The notes below the pieces were generated by a model. The model was not told the origin of the DNA, searched no databases, and worked only from the letters and a program-made list of their open reading frames with translations. Below are positions 21,096 to 30,610 of a stretch of DNA of 64,000 bases, in pieces. Every line of letters begins with the position of its first letter. Position 1 is the first letter of the stretch. The DNA lies in contig DASWIS010000025.1 of assembly GCA_036397555.1 (NCBI GenBank), positions 121,885 through 185,884 on the forward strand. Direction: 5' to 3'. Source of the DNA: Candidatus Zixiibacteriota bacterium. Its GTDB lineage: Bacteria > Zixibacteria > MSB-5A5 > WJJR01. A program made the translations under genes and the position numbers.

Positions 21096-22570
21096 CGGAC
21101 CCCCGATCGCTCAGCGTCGAAAACCTCGGCCACGAGCATGGCACGTGTCGATGGCGTAATGCGCCCGCGTTCCGCCACCGGGCAGCCGACCGGCCAGAGA
21201 ATCCCGGCATTGTCGGCAAGCACGGGCACATCGGCACGCTGAAACGCGGGGATGCGTCGCTCCGCGAAAATGTCCGAGAGCTTCTTGGTGCCGCGAAGCC
21301 CGATCGGTCGGTAACGATCCCCATTTTGCGGGCGGCGCAGTGCCACACGACCCTGTAGACTGTCTAAATCGATGTACGCCATCTGCCTGTCATCGAATGC
21401 GGCGGGCTGCACCTGTTGAACCCGTAATCGCAGATATGTCCGATTCAGATTCAGCGTGGATCCCTGCTGAACCAACGCGGCCGCCTCCGACTCGATCTCT
21501 TGTACGCGCGACCGATCCTCACACGCCAGCATACGCATCGACCGGAGAACGCGCAAGCGTCCCTGTTCTACCGTCTTGGCCGGGCCATCGGGGTCATGGC
21601 GCAACAATCGGAACCGCTCGACCGTCGCCGTCGTGGGCAACCAATCGATCCCGATGCGTCCCGCGAGCAGACGCAGAATGTATGGGTCGAGCGCGTCATC
21701 CGCCGACGATAGCACCTCGGCGGCAAGAGTGATCCGCCCGAGATGCGTTCCCCGAACCGAGTCGTCGATGAGGCGGGCCGCGCATTTCTCCAGAAACCGC
21801 CTCTGCTCCCATAACTGCGACGCGGTCCGCGCCAGGCCCTCGGCAATCGAAGGGTTACGCCGTTCCCACTGGGGCAGTATCTCGTGGCGGATGACGTTGC
21901 GATGATATCGGACGTCGTCGTTGGACCGATCTGTGCGATATGGAATACACAGACTGTCGAGCATTGCGAGGATGTCACCGCGGTGGCAGTCAAACAACGG
22001 TCGGATGATTCGGCCGCGGACCGGCGGAATTCCTGCGAGGGCGAATGTGCCGCCGGCATCCAATACGGCGGCGGCGAATGACTCCGCGCGATCATTCAGA
22101 TGGTGCCCGGTGGCAATCCAATGACCTGCCAGATCGTCGGCAACCTGCTTGAAGAAATCATAGCGGACGGTGCGCGCCCAATGCTGACGATTGGCAACCG
22201 GCACAGACGAGAGTGGGACACGGTGCACGTGGATGGGAACTTCCCAGGTCCGACACAACGCTCGGCAGAATCTCTCATCGTCGTCGGATTCGGTCCCGCG
22301 CAACCGGTAGTTGACGTGTCCTGCGGCGAGCGTCCAGCCCTTCGCGCGTGCTCCATGCAGCATGACTGATAGCAGCGCCACCGAATCCGGTCCGCCGGAG
22401 AGCGCAACCAAGACACCGTCATGGTCAGCGGGACAGCCATATCGTCCAAAGTACCCGGCAACGGAATCGATGACGCGTTGGAATCCGACACACTTGTCCG
22501 ATGCGCACTGCCCCATCACTTCAGGCAGTGAGGGAATGCCAATCATGCCGTTGGTCTTATCCCGTCTCAT
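21092..22570 (-). CDS. tilS: tRNA(Ile)-lysidine synthase
   Basis: A protein of about 492 residues that attaches lysine to C34 of tRNA-Ile(CAU) so that it reads AUA. The PP-loop ATP-binding motif is VALSGGPDSVALL. Downstream are GHHLNDRAES and the segment GRIIRPLFDCHRGDI with RNDDVRYHRNVIRHEILP-like residues typical of TilS. A C-terminal substrate-binding domain includes RPIGLRGTKKLSDIFAERRIP. I place the start at the ATG at 22570, which overlaps the stop of the upstream phosphatase gene as TGATG. ATGs at 22600 and 22546 are also in frame. It leads into hpt and ftsH. Confidence 0.93.
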   Translation of the reverse strand: MRRDKTNGMIGIPSLPEVMGQCASDKCVGFQRVIDSVAGYFGRYGCPADHDGVLVALSGGPDSVALLSVMLHGARAKGWTLAAGHVNYRLRGTESDDDERFCRALCRTWEVPIHVHRVPLSSVPVANRQHWARTVRYDFFKQVADDLAGHWIATGHHLNDRAESFAAAVLDAGGTFALAGIPPVRGRIIRPLFDCHRGDILAMLDSLCIPYRTDRSNDDVRYHRNVIRHEILPQWERRNPSIAEGLARTASQLWEQRRFLEKCAARLIDDSVRGTHLGRITLAAEVLSSADDALDPYILRLLAGRIGIDWLPTTATVERFRLLRHDPDGPAKTVEQGRLRVLRSMRMLACEDRSRVQEIESEAAALVQQGSTLNLNRTYLRLRVQQVQPAAFDDRQMAYIDLDSLQGRVALRRPQNGDRYRPIGLRGTKKLSDIFAERRIPAFQRADVPVLADNAGILWPVGCPVAERGRITPSTRAMLVAEVFDAERSGVR

Positions 22571-24417
22571 CAGATTGGCGGTTCGAGCACCTTGACGCAA
22601 ACCAGCGTCAGATCGTCGACCGGTGCACCCGGATCGGCAAACTCCTGCAGTTCCCGCCGGACCGCGTCGATAATCTGCTGTGATGGCAGGTGCGCGTGCC
22701 GGTGCAGCGCCGCCAGCAGGCGCTCGGTGTCGAACATCGATCCATCGGCACCGATGACATCGGTGACGCCGTCGGTGTACAGCAGAATCACATCGCCGGC
22801 ATTCAGGCCGACCGCCCGTTCCACAAACTGGGCATCATCGAGGATCCCCAGCGCCAGCCCGCCGTCGGAAAGCATGACGATGCTGCCGTCGGCGCGGCGC
22901 AGGATGCCGGGATTGTGTCCGGCGTTGCAAAACGTAAAGATGCGATTGCGGGAATCCAGCACGCCGTAGATGGCGGTGACGAACCGCCCTTCATCGTTGC
23001 GTTCGCACATCAGCAGGTTGACTTTTTCGATGATGCGGCGCAGTGCGTATTGGTTGCGAATCTCCGCGATGAGCGACGCGCGCAGCGATGCCATGATGAG
23101 TGCCGCGGGGATTCCCTTGCCCGACACATCGGCGATGGCGATACCGAGTTGATCCTTGACGATCGGCAGGAAGTCATAATAGTCGCCGCCCACCTGCTCG
23201 GAGGGAATGTTGACACCGGCAATGTCAAAACCCGGAACATTCGGACTGGCATCCGGAAGGAAGGTCCGCTGAATGCGACGGGCAACCTCCAGCTCTCCTT
23301 CCATGCGACGCTTTTCATCGGACACCGCCTCAGCGCGCGCCCGTTCCACCGCCACACCAGCATGCTGGGCGAACGCGGTGACGATATCGAGATCCGCTTC
23401 GAGAAATCCGTCGACACTGTCGCGTTCGAGATTGAACACCCCGACCAGCCGTTCCCCCGCAAAGATGGGAACGACCATTTCCGAGCGGGTCTGCGTTCGC
23501 GCGCGTTGATACCGTGCATCATCCGCCACATTGTTGACGATCAGCGGCTGTCCATGCGCGGCCACCCAGCCGACCAGTCCTTTGCGAGCCTTGCGCTCGA
23601 GAGGCACCGTCGAGTCGTCGGAGGGGCCCTCATAGCCGCGGTCGATGATGCGCTCGACATGGCCGCCGTCGCCGACAAGAAACACTCCGGCCGCATTGTA
23701 GGGGAGCACGCGATGCAGCGTGTCGAGGATGGCGTGCAGCACCTGATCGAGGTCACGGGACGACATCAATGTGCGACTCGCGGCCAAGAGCGTCTGAGTT
23801 TCCAGCGATTGACGTTCGACACGTCGATACAAAAGTGCATTGCTCAGGGCGGCGGTCGCCTGTTCCGCCAATGGGACAAACAGCGCTGGTAACCGCCGAC
23901 CCGGATCACTTGCGGTCGTCAGCGCACCGATGGCTCCTATGACGCGTTGGGGAGTCACCAACGGCACCCACTGCTCGCCGCGGATGGGAGTCTTCAGGAC
24001 CTCGAGGATGGCATCGGCGACTTCGCGCGGCGGGGCGTCAAATGGTTCGTGCGTATTGGCGCGATCATTGAGCCAACCGATCAATTGATCCCCTGCCTGT
24101 GCCGGCAGCGGGAGCGATGTCTCCCATTCGTGCAGCCATGCACGGAAGACAATCGGGTGATGAGTGCGCGGGCGATGAAGGAGGAGAACGGCGCCGGCTG
24201 ATCCGGTCAGACTGGCGATGACCTTCACGACGATCTCGTAGAGTTCATTGAGATTCAGAGTCGAGTGCAACGCCCGCATCGCCCCGATCAACGCCTCGGA
24301 CTCCGACCAATCGGACACGGACGGGGCGGAGAGGATTTCGCCGACCGCCTGGCCGCGTGAACGCGACGGTGTGGCGGTCAGGACAGACTCGGTCGTATGT
24401 CTACGCACTTCGGTCAT
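22570..24417 (-). CDS. double-GAF SpoIIE/RsbU-type serine phosphatase
   Basis: A 615-residue cytosolic signalling protein. GAF-like sensor domains lie at about 40-200 and 205-365, the second with EMVVPIFAGERLVGVFNLE. A short helical linker (EARRIQRTFLPDASP region) then leads to a PP2C-type SpoIIE/RsbU phosphatase domain (about 395-612). Metal-binding motifs of that domain are GGDYYDFLPI, IADVSGKGIPAAL and LLYTDGVTDV. Such enzymes usually dephosphorylate anti-sigma antagonists to release a stress sigma factor. No STAS-domain or anti-sigma kinase gene is adjacent. It heads the tilS-hpt-ftsH-folP-cdaA operon, so it may be expressed constitutively. Confidence 0.9.
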   Translation of the reverse strand: MTEVRRHTTESVLTATPSRSRGQAVGEILSAPSVSDWSESEALIGAMRALHSTLNLNELYEIVVKVIASLTGSAGAVLLLHRPRTHHPIVFRAWLHEWETSLPLPAQAGDQLIGWLNDRANTHEPFDAPPREVADAILEVLKTPIRGEQWVPLVTPQRVIGAIGALTTASDPGRRLPALFVPLAEQATAALSNALLYRRVERQSLETQTLLAASRTLMSSRDLDQVLHAILDTLHRVLPYNAAGVFLVGDGGHVERIIDRGYEGPSDDSTVPLERKARKGLVGWVAAHGQPLIVNNVADDARYQRARTQTRSEMVVPIFAGERLVGVFNLERDSVDGFLEADLDIVTAFAQHAGVAVERARAEAVSDEKRRMEGELEVARRIQRTFLPDASPNVPGFDIAGVNIPSEQVGGDYYDFLPIVKDQLGIAIADVSGKGIPAALIMASLRASLIAEIRNQYALRRIIEKVNLLMCERNDEGRFVTAIYGVLDSRNRIFTFCNAGHNPGILRRADGSIVMLSDGGLALGILDDAQFVERAVGLNAGDVILLYTDGVTDVIGADGSMFDTERLLAALHRHAHLPSQQIIDAVRRELQEFADPGAPVDDLTLVCVKVLEPPI

Positions 24418-24498
24418 ACACTTATCCGGTGTAATGGCAACATACGTCCAAAAGCAACTTTTGATCGGTCAAAAATTCGACCGGGAGTCAATTGATGA

Positions 24499-25392
24499 TT
24501 ACCTGGGCGGCTCCGGAGCGATAATCGGTTCGGGTGAGACCTGCTCCGGCTGTAAACCCGATGATTGATGGAGCTTTATCACCGCACCAACGAGAACCAA
24601 ACCGGCGACGAGCGTCCAATACCAGGGAATGAACTCTAACGGTTCGTCCCACTCCTCCGCCGATTGCAGGGAAAAAACCAGCAACGCCATCGAATTGTTC
24701 AGCATGTGTCCGAGAATCGAGGGGTACAGGGTTCCGCTGCGCTCGACCAGATACCCCAGAAAGCATCCGAATACCCACAGCCCGATGAAATTCCACGGAT
24801 TCAGATGCAGTAGGGCAAACAAAAAACCCGCCGCAATGACGGCGATCTTCGGCCCCAACGAACGCCGCAGGCCGCTTTGAATCAACCCGCGAAAAGCCAA
24901 CTCTTCACAAATGGCAGGAACAACCGCCGCCACGAGCACAAAGAACAAGAACTGCGCGGGCGTGTCGGCCGCCAGATAACGCCGGAACAACTCGAACTGC
25001 TCCTTGGGAATCGGATAGAAGCGGTCGATCAGCACCGGCAGGTTGCTGTGCAAGGTGGCGAAGGCGACGACGGCAATGACCGTCCACATCCAGAATGATC
25101 GCGGCACCTGCGGATGTTGCAGTTGTCGCGGCAATTCGGTCGCAAACCGTCGCGTGAGCGCAAGCGGGATCAGGCCGAAACCGACAATCTCGGCGATCAG
25201 CACGGAGCCATAGAACCCCACCACATTGATCAACAGTGCGCCCAATACGACCGAGACGATCGCGGCAACGACGAAATAGAGGATCGCGTGTTCGACCCGC
25301 CAAGGTGGACGGCTGCGCGGGAATGCCTCGAAGATCGGCTGTGGGTCATTCTCGGGCGACTGGTTGGGTGGCGAGTCCATCAGGTTCATCAC
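24499..25392 (-). CDS. CPBP-family intramembrane glutamic endopeptidase
   Basis: A 297-residue multi-pass membrane protein of the CPBP (CAAX protease and bacteriocin-processing) family, related to eukaryotic Rce1. About eight hydrophobic segments are visible. The catalytic motifs are ICEELAFRGLIQSGLRR (motif 1, Glu-Glu and Arg), LLHLNPWNFIG (motif 2, His) and LGHMLNNSMA (motif 3, His and Asn), so the enzyme appears active. The N-terminus is hydrophilic and the C-terminus is Pro/Glu-rich (EQVSPEPIIAPEPP). It is separated from the histidine kinase upstream by 411 bases. The substrate is unknown. Confidence 0.88.
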   Translation of the reverse strand: MMNLMDSPPNQSPENDPQPIFEAFPRSRPPWRVEHAILYFVVAAIVSVVLGALLINVVGFYGSVLIAEIVGFGLIPLALTRRFATELPRQLQHPQVPRSFWMWTVIAVVAFATLHSNLPVLIDRFYPIPKEQFELFRRYLAADTPAQFLFFVLVAAVVPAICEELAFRGLIQSGLRRSLGPKIAVIAAGFLFALLHLNPWNFIGLWVFGCFLGYLVERSGTLYPSILGHMLNNSMALLVFSLQSAEEWDEPLEFIPWYWTLVAGLVLVGAVIKLHQSSGLQPEQVSPEPIIAPEPPR

Positions 25393-25803
25393 AATGGCGG
25401 TGGTCTAACGAATGCGGATCTCCCGAATCGCGCAAGCGCGATGAACACGTCGCGTGACATCCCGGATGGAGGAGACCCCGGGTCGAGGGCGGCGACCCGG
25501 GGTCGGGGGAGGATAGATCTGGGTACGGCTATGGGTCTCGGGGTTCCGTTGTCAAAGCCGGATCGATCTCGCTGGACCCGGCGACGACGATTCCCGCAAA
25601 TGCCCAGCCCAAATACAGGCAGGATCCATGAGGCGCTCTACGTCTCGGGCGCACAACGCCGTACGGCGATGCACGACTATTGAACAGCAGTGGGGAATCG
25701 GTTCAATCGCCCTCGGGCAAGGCGAATCTGTGGGCTCGGCCCCCTACAACTGCGGGGACGATCCGACAATCCGATGGGTCGTAGTTTTTGCAGCGGGGGA
25801 TTG
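25393..25803. other. intergenic region with one long hairpin
   Basis: This stretch lies between the CPBP protease gene start and the stop of the histidine kinase gene, both on the minus strand. It has no convincing reading frame. The only clear structure is a perfect 11-bp inverted repeat at 25475-25503 (listed separately). No promoter was recognised with confidence. Confidence 0.5.
25475..25503 (-). terminator. hairpin between histidine kinase and CPBP protease genes
   Basis: ACCCCGGGTCG (25475-25485) and CGACCCGGGGT (25493-25503) form a perfect 11-bp stem with a 7-base loop. There is no T-tract on either strand, so it is a GC hairpin of terminator or leader type rather than a classical intrinsic terminator. 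Confidence 0.4.
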
Positions 25804-26628
25804 CTACGGTTCTAAGTCCGGTGAGATACCGGCGGGAATCGCTGTGCGCACGGGGGTTGTCTGAGGAGCTACTGGCAGCGAAAGTCGCACCTCGACACCG
25901 TGCGGACTGTGGTTGGAGATCGAAAGCTCGCCACCGCTGCGGACCGCAAGCTGGCCGGCCAGGATCAGACCGAGCCCGCGCCGTTCGCCGTGTGTCGTGA
26001 CCGCCCGGGTGAAGATGCCCGACAGCATCGGATCCGGTATCCCCGGCCCATCATCCGCGATGGAGAGGCAGACGGTCTCCCGGTCGTTGCCCGGTTCAGC
26101 ACACAGCGTTATCGTCGACCCGGTGACATCGGGGTGGTTCAGCGCCTCGGCGGCATTCAAGAGAATGTTGAAGAGGATAAGTTGCAACTCCCCGGCACGA
26201 CAGGCCACTACCGGCAGCGGATTCGCGCACCTTGTTTCGAGGACGATCTTCTGGAACCATTTTTGCGGCTTGAAAAACAGCGTCTGGAAAGCGAGAAATC
26301 CTCCCAGATCGACGCGTTCGGCCTGATCGGTCTGGGATCGTGACTTGAGGAAGGCATCCGCCATAACGCCCAATTGACCGAGGGCGCGGCGCATGTTGTC
26401 GAGGCATTTGCGGGCGGGCGCAGGAATGTCATCGTCCATCTGCATCATCAGCAGCTCGGCGTTGCCACTGAGAATCGCAAGATAGTTGTTGAGATCGTGC
26501 GCGATCTCGGCGGCCATCTGAGCGCGCCAATGTAATTGCGTGCGCTGGGCGCGTTCCAGCGCCCGGACCTGCTGCTCGAGTTGCGGCTCCAACGCTCGGG
26601 CAGCGGTCGCCGTTGACTGCGTCTTCAC
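25804..26628 (-). CDS. sensor histidine kinase (catalytic core without visible sensor domain)
   Basis: A kinase of about 274 residues from the GTG at 26628 (VKTQSTATAARA), which has AGGA just upstream. The open frame continues to 26799 inside the thyX gene, but the extra 57 residues look non-coding. The phosphoacceptor H-box is MAAEIAHDLNNYLAILSG. The ATPase domain has the N-box NILLNAAEALN, G1 ADDGPGIPD and G2 GLGLILAGQLA. A short helical N-terminus (QLEQQVRALERAQRTQLHW) replaces any sensor domain, so the input probably comes from a partner protein. No response-regulator gene is adjacent. Confidence 0.85.
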   Translation of the reverse strand: MKTQSTATAARALEPQLEQQVRALERAQRTQLHWRAQMAAEIAHDLNNYLAILSGNAELLMMQMDDDIPAPARKCLDNMRRALGQLGVMADAFLKSRSQTDQAERVDLGGFLAFQTLFFKPQKWFQKIVLETRCANPLPVVACRAGELQLILFNILLNAAEALNHPDVTGSTITLCAEPGNDRETVCLSIADDGPGIPDPMLSGIFTRAVTTHGERRGLGLILAGQLAVRSGGELSISNHSPHGVEVRLSLPVAPQTTPVRTAIPAGISPDLEP

Positions 26629-26695
26629 ATTCCTATATGTCGGAACGTCTTGCGGGCGCTTGAGCGATTCCGGGTCGTTCGGCAGACGAGATACG

Positions 26696-28144
26696 CTATG
26701 GCCGGGCGTCTTCGCCCAACGGATAGAGCAACCCGCCGAGCCACGGATGGACTTCAAGCACCTTGCGCCACAAGTCGTGGGCGACGGCACGATAGGCATC
26801 GTGCCCTTTGCTGGTGCCGCGAAGCTTCACGAAGTGGAATACTTCGCGGAGATTCCAATGGAAGAGCGACCGCTTGCGAAATGCCAATAGCAGCGCATAA
26901 ACCGCTTCATCGGGCAACTCGGCGTGAATCGCATCATAGGCCGCAGCCGAGCGCCCGATCCACTGCTCGAATTCGGCGCGCAATCCCATCTCCTCGATCA
27001 GTGCCGGGACGGTGTACCCCAAGTCCGGCGTCAGTTCCTGCGGCAGTTGCGTGCCGATGCGGTGGCGCTGGATGTCGCGCCATGCGCCGTAGTCGACGGT
27101 GATCTCGATCAAATAGTTGATGTGTTCGAATGCGCGCGGCAGAGGATCAAACGGCCCCAACGGGACCAGGACGCGCCCGATCAGTTCTCGCTTCTCCCCT
27201 TCGGACATGGCGGCGACAACCTGTTCGGCGCGCGCCCAATCGCCCATCTGACCCTGATAGGCGACTGAGACAGCGAGGACTTGCAGTGCATCGCGTTCAT
27301 AGCGCAGGACTCGCACATCGGGAGGGATGTCGGAGACGATTCGCGACTGTGCGTGTGGTGTGCCGTTCAACGAATCTTGTACATCTTTGATGCCGGCGGC
27401 GCGCGCCATATCGGGTTCGGCGTACTTCAGCAGGGTCGGGACTTTCTCATAGGCGACTGCCTTGACCTCTTCGCCGATCTGGCGCAGTTCCGGCAACGGC
27501 GAGCCGGTCAGCTTACGGATTGCCCCCGCCAATGCACGGGCATTGATGGTCCAGCCCAGATTGGTCAGCGTTGCAGTCGGCAAAAGGTAACGGATTGCAT
27601 CGCATGCCCTGGCACGCAGGCGCGCATGCCACATCCGCTCCGACTTTCCTGCTTCGAGCGGGAATTGCGCTTTCAGGTGGTCGATGGCACGTTCCGACCA
27701 TTCGATGTAAGTGCTCAGCAGGCCGGTAATCAATTCTTCGTAGCGTCGATTCAACTCAGGGTGGACGCGAAACGACGCCGGGCGGTAGACTCGCTCAGGG
27801 TCATAGATTTGATAGCGCGTCGATTTCTCGGTGTATGATGCCAGTCGGTTATCTTCGATCGCCTTGGCGGCAATAATCGAGACATTCTCGACCGCGATCG
27901 AAAGCATCGCATGCTCAGCCACCGACGCGTGGCCGTATCCGACCACCCACTTTTCGTGAAACTGGGCTGAGGCGCTCTCGGTGAGCTCCTCGGCGATCTT
28001 GTCGAACGGTTCCGGCGAACGGGAGGTCTTGGCAAACGCCACCGCGACAACCTCCGGTGGCAGGTCCTTCATTAGATAGATGCGGCGGGCCGATTCGGTC
28101 ACCGTGGCGCGTTCTGAAGCAGATGAGGGCACACTTGTCGTCAT
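26696..28144 (-). CDS. thyX: double-length ThyX (FAD-dependent thymidylate synthase family)
   Basis: A 482-residue protein about twice the usual ThyX length (220-260), apparently two fused ThyX-like domains. The N-half (about 20-240) keeps GHASVAEHAML (His72, His78), EKSTRYQIYD (106-115) and the RYLLPTATLTNLGWTINARA helix, but has EDNR where RHR is expected. The C-half (about 265-475) keeps FEHINYLIEI and an RHR motif at 360-362 (IQRHRIGTQ) but lacks the following SxRY segment. ThyX makes dTMP from dUMP with methylene-folate and FAD. Whether this form is catalytic or a specialised paralogue cannot be told from sequence. A palindromic repeat precedes its start. Confidence 0.8.
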   Translation of the reverse strand: MTTSVPSSASERATVTESARRIYLMKDLPPEVVAVAFAKTSRSPEPFDKIAEELTESASAQFHEKWVVGYGHASVAEHAMLSIAVENVSIIAAKAIEDNRLASYTEKSTRYQIYDPERVYRPASFRVHPELNRRYEELITGLLSTYIEWSERAIDHLKAQFPLEAGKSERMWHARLRARACDAIRYLLPTATLTNLGWTINARALAGAIRKLTGSPLPELRQIGEEVKAVAYEKVPTLLKYAEPDMARAAGIKDVQDSLNGTPHAQSRIVSDIPPDVRVLRYERDALQVLAVSVAYQGQMGDWARAEQVVAAMSEGEKRELIGRVLVPLGPFDPLPRAFEHINYLIEITVDYGAWRDIQRHRIGTQLPQELTPDLGYTVPALIEEMGLRAEFEQWIGRSAAAYDAIHAELPDEAVYALLLAFRKRSLFHWNLREVFHFVKLRGTSKGHDAYRAVAHDLWRKVLEVHPWLGGLLYPLGEDARP

Positions 28145-28149
28145 CGTGT

Positions 28150-28176
28150 GTAGGGACGAGGAAACCTCGCCCCTAC
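28150..28176. repeat. palindromic intergenic repeat (GTAGGG family)
   Basis: GTAGGGACGAGG (28150-28161) and CCTCGCCCCTAC (28165-28176) form a near-perfect 12-bp stem with a 3-base loop. It lies in the divergent space between thyX and the M29 aminopeptidase gene. The GTAGGG...CCCTAC ends recur at 49819-49902, 52044-52093 and (TAGGGG) 58664-58694. Confidence 0.75.
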
Positions 28177-28314
28177 AAAACGGAAATAGAGGCGCCAGCG
28201 CAAATTGGAATACGAAAAAGAGACCTCGATTTCCATCATCTTATCTGGATATGATATATTCCCGGTCTGAATTGTCGCTGCCAATGGAGTGGGAAACGAT
28301 AGAGAGGACAGGAA

Positions 28315-29439
28315 ATGAAAGATGCCCGTTTGATCAAACTCGCCGACACGCTGGTCAACTACTCCACCGCCGTCAAACCCGGCGAGAAGGTCCTGGTGGA
28401 AACCAAAGGCCATGACACGCTGGAATTGTCACGTGAGATTATCACGCAGGTCGCCAGGGCCGGCGGGCTGCCGTTCTGGTTTCACAACGACGAGGAAGTC
28501 GAGCGCCGCTGGATCCTGAACGCGACCGAAGAGCAGATTAAAGAGTACGGGAAGATGCACCTGCGGATGATGAAAGACATGGTCTGCTACATCGCGGTGC
28601 GCGGCTCCAACAATTCGTATACGCTCGCGGATATTCCCTCCGAACGCATGGGATGGTTTAAGAAGCACTACTACAAACCGGTACATCTGGAGCAGCGTGT
28701 CAAACGGACGCGCTGGGTCGTGCTGCGATACCCCAACGCCGCGATGGCGCAACTGGCCGAGACATCGCGCGAGGCATTCGAGGACTTCTATTTCAACGTC
28801 TGCAACGTCGACTATCCCAAAATGTCGAAGGCGCAGGATGTCCTGGCCGATGTCATGCGCAAGACCGACCGTGTCCACATCAAAGGGCCGGGGACCGATT
28901 TGCAATTCTCGATCAAGGGCATCCCGCCGGTCAAATGCGATGGTCACCGCAACATCCCCGACGGCGAGGTCTACACCGCGCCGGTGCGCGACTCGATCAA
29001 CGGCGAGATCACATACAACGTGCCGTCGATCTATGAGTCAGCGCTCTTCAATGGCATTCACTTCGTGTTCAAGAAGGGTAGGATCGTCAAGGCCACGTGC
29101 AGCGGGGACAACGCCAAGCTCAACAAGATTCTCGACACCGATCCGGGCGCGCGCTACGTCGGTGAATTCTCCTTCGGGCTGAATCCCAACGTCAACAAGC
29201 CGATGAAAGATACGCTCTTCGATGAGAAGATTTTCGGCTCGATCCATCTGACCCCGGGGCAGTGCTATGATGAAGCCCCCAACGGCAACAGATCCGCGGT
29301 GCACTGGGATCTGGTGCTCATTCAGACCCAGGAGTACGGCGGCGGCGAGATTCACCTCGACGGCAAGCTGGCGCGCAAAGACGGGATATTTGTGCATCCG
29401 GCACTGAAGGACAAGCTGTCGGCAAAGGCGTTGCGCTAA
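28315..29439 (+). CDS. M29-family metal-dependent aminopeptidase
   Basis: A 374-residue cytosolic aminopeptidase of the thermophilic AmpS/PepS (M29) family, which releases N-terminal residues with two cobalt or zinc ions. The ligand-bearing motifs are all present: NIPDGEVYTAP, VGEFSFGLNP, the long FDEKIFGSIHLTPGQCY and SAVHWDLVL. The length is close to the family norm of about 400, with the N-terminal domain full. The ATG at 28315 has AGGACAGG just upstream. A TATGAT-like -10 lies at 28250-28255, without a clear -35. It is the first plus-strand gene after a divergent promoter shared with thyX, and the next gene follows 18 bases later. Confidence 0.92.
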   Translation: MKDARLIKLADTLVNYSTAVKPGEKVLVETKGHDTLELSREIITQVARAGGLPFWFHNDEEVERRWILNATEEQIKEYGKMHLRMMKDMVCYIAVRGSNNSYTLADIPSERMGWFKKHYYKPVHLEQRVKRTRWVVLRYPNAAMAQLAETSREAFEDFYFNVCNVDYPKMSKAQDVLADVMRKTDRVHIKGPGTDLQFSIKGIPPVKCDGHRNIPDGEVYTAPVRDSINGEITYNVPSIYESALFNGIHFVFKKGRIVKATCSGDNAKLNKILDTDPGARYVGEFSFGLNPNVNKPMKDTLFDEKIFGSIHLTPGQCYDEAPNGNRSAVHWDLVLIQTQEYGGGEIHLDGKLARKDGIFVHPALKDKLSAKALR

Positions 29440-29457
29440 CAGCCGAAAGTCAGGAGT

Positions 29458-30522
29458 ATGAGGGGCGGACGACGTTGGTTTCTGTGGCTGCTGGCAATCC
29501 TGACCGTGCTGTCAGGTCTGGAAGGGGCGGGCCGCATGGTCGGTATGCCGATTCTGCCGCCGCCCGAGCAGTTCGTCGTTGCTCCAGAATGGCGTTACCC
29601 AGACCAAATCGCACGTGATCCTGTTCTCTTCTGGCGCTATCGGCCGAATCGGACCATCCACAGCAACTTTTTCGCGCCGGGTGTTTACACGATTAACTCC
29701 CACGGTTTTCGCACACCGGAGTTCTTGTTCGAGAAGACTCCAGGCACCACGCGTGTCGTCTGTCTGGGCGAATCGACCACGTTCGGCTACGGCGTCGCCA
29801 ACGGTCAGACATACCCGCGCAAACTCGAGGAATACCTTAATGCTCACGACGAACAGAAGCGCCGTTGGGAGGTCATCAGCCTCGGTGTCACCGACTACTC
29901 GACCTACCAGGGTGTGCGGCTGGCCGAGCAGATGCTGCCGCGATTGACGCCCGATATCGTACTGATGTTGTTTAGCTGGGGCGACTTGCAGCCGGGCGCC
30001 GCTGAGACACCCGATTCCGATTTGGAAATGCCGGCGGCGTGGACAATGATATTGCAGGACATGTGGTTGCGTTCGGCCATAGTCCGGCATGCCTTGGCAC
30101 TGCGTCACAAATGGGGACCGGCGCGACGGCCAATCGAACCGGGCGGTTTGACGATCCGTCGCGTCCCCGGCAATGAATACGCACCCAACATCGAGAAGAT
30201 CTGCCTGGTGGCGCGTCGGATCGGGGCACGGTCGATCGTTCTGACACCGCCCATTGCCTGGCCGCCGGCGGGGTATTCCGATGATACCGGGATATTCAAG
30301 TATCATCACCGATACCATCAGATGGCGCGCTACGGGGCAACGCTTGGGCACAGCCCGTTTATCGAATTGGCGGCTGTGTTTGATCGACATCCGGAATTCT
30401 TCGACGACACCGCGCGCGACTTCGCCCATTTCAATGCCGCCGGGCACGCGTACGCGGGCGAGTACATCGGTCGAACATTGCTGTCGGCGACGCCGCCGCC
30501 GGAGCCCGAGCCGATGCGATAG
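29458..30522 (+). CDS. SGNH/GDSL-like hydrolase, membrane-anchored or secreted
   Basis: A 354-residue protein with a basic start and a hydrophobic N-terminal segment (WFLWLLAILTVLSGLEGAG), so it is exported or anchored facing outside. Block I with the catalytic serine is CLGESTTFGYGV (Ser in GES). Block V is represented by DFAHFNAAGHAYAGEYI near the C-terminus, giving Asp and His. The Gly/Asn blocks between are less clear. The family includes lipases and polysaccharide O-acetyl esterases or transferases. The large N-terminal part resembles the SGNH domains of bacterial cell-surface polysaccharide modification proteins. It follows the aminopeptidase by 18 bases, but a functional link is not evident. 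Confidence 0.8.
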   Translation: MRGGRRWFLWLLAILTVLSGLEGAGRMVGMPILPPPEQFVVAPEWRYPDQIARDPVLFWRYRPNRTIHSNFFAPGVYTINSHGFRTPEFLFEKTPGTTRVVCLGESTTFGYGVANGQTYPRKLEEYLNAHDEQKRRWEVISLGVTDYSTYQGVRLAEQMLPRLTPDIVLMLFSWGDLQPGAAETPDSDLEMPAAWTMILQDMWLRSAIVRHALALRHKWGPARRPIEPGGLTIRRVPGNEYAPNIEKICLVARRIGARSIVLTPPIAWPPAGYSDDTGIFKYHHRYHQMARYGATLGHSPFIELAAVFDRHPEFFDDTARDFAHFNAAGHAYAGEYIGRTLLSATPPPEPEPMR

Positions 30523-30610
30523 GCCTGCGCGTCGCCGGGTTGTCCTTGTGGTTCATCGGCGGTGAGGTATATTCGCATCGCATCGCTCACCACAGCCAGA
30601 GACTATCAGG

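Noticed and set aside
28250..28255. TATGAT -10 for the M29 aminopeptidase as a full promoter
   Set aside because: No acceptable -35 at 16-18 bases was found, so it is mentioned only in the gene entry.
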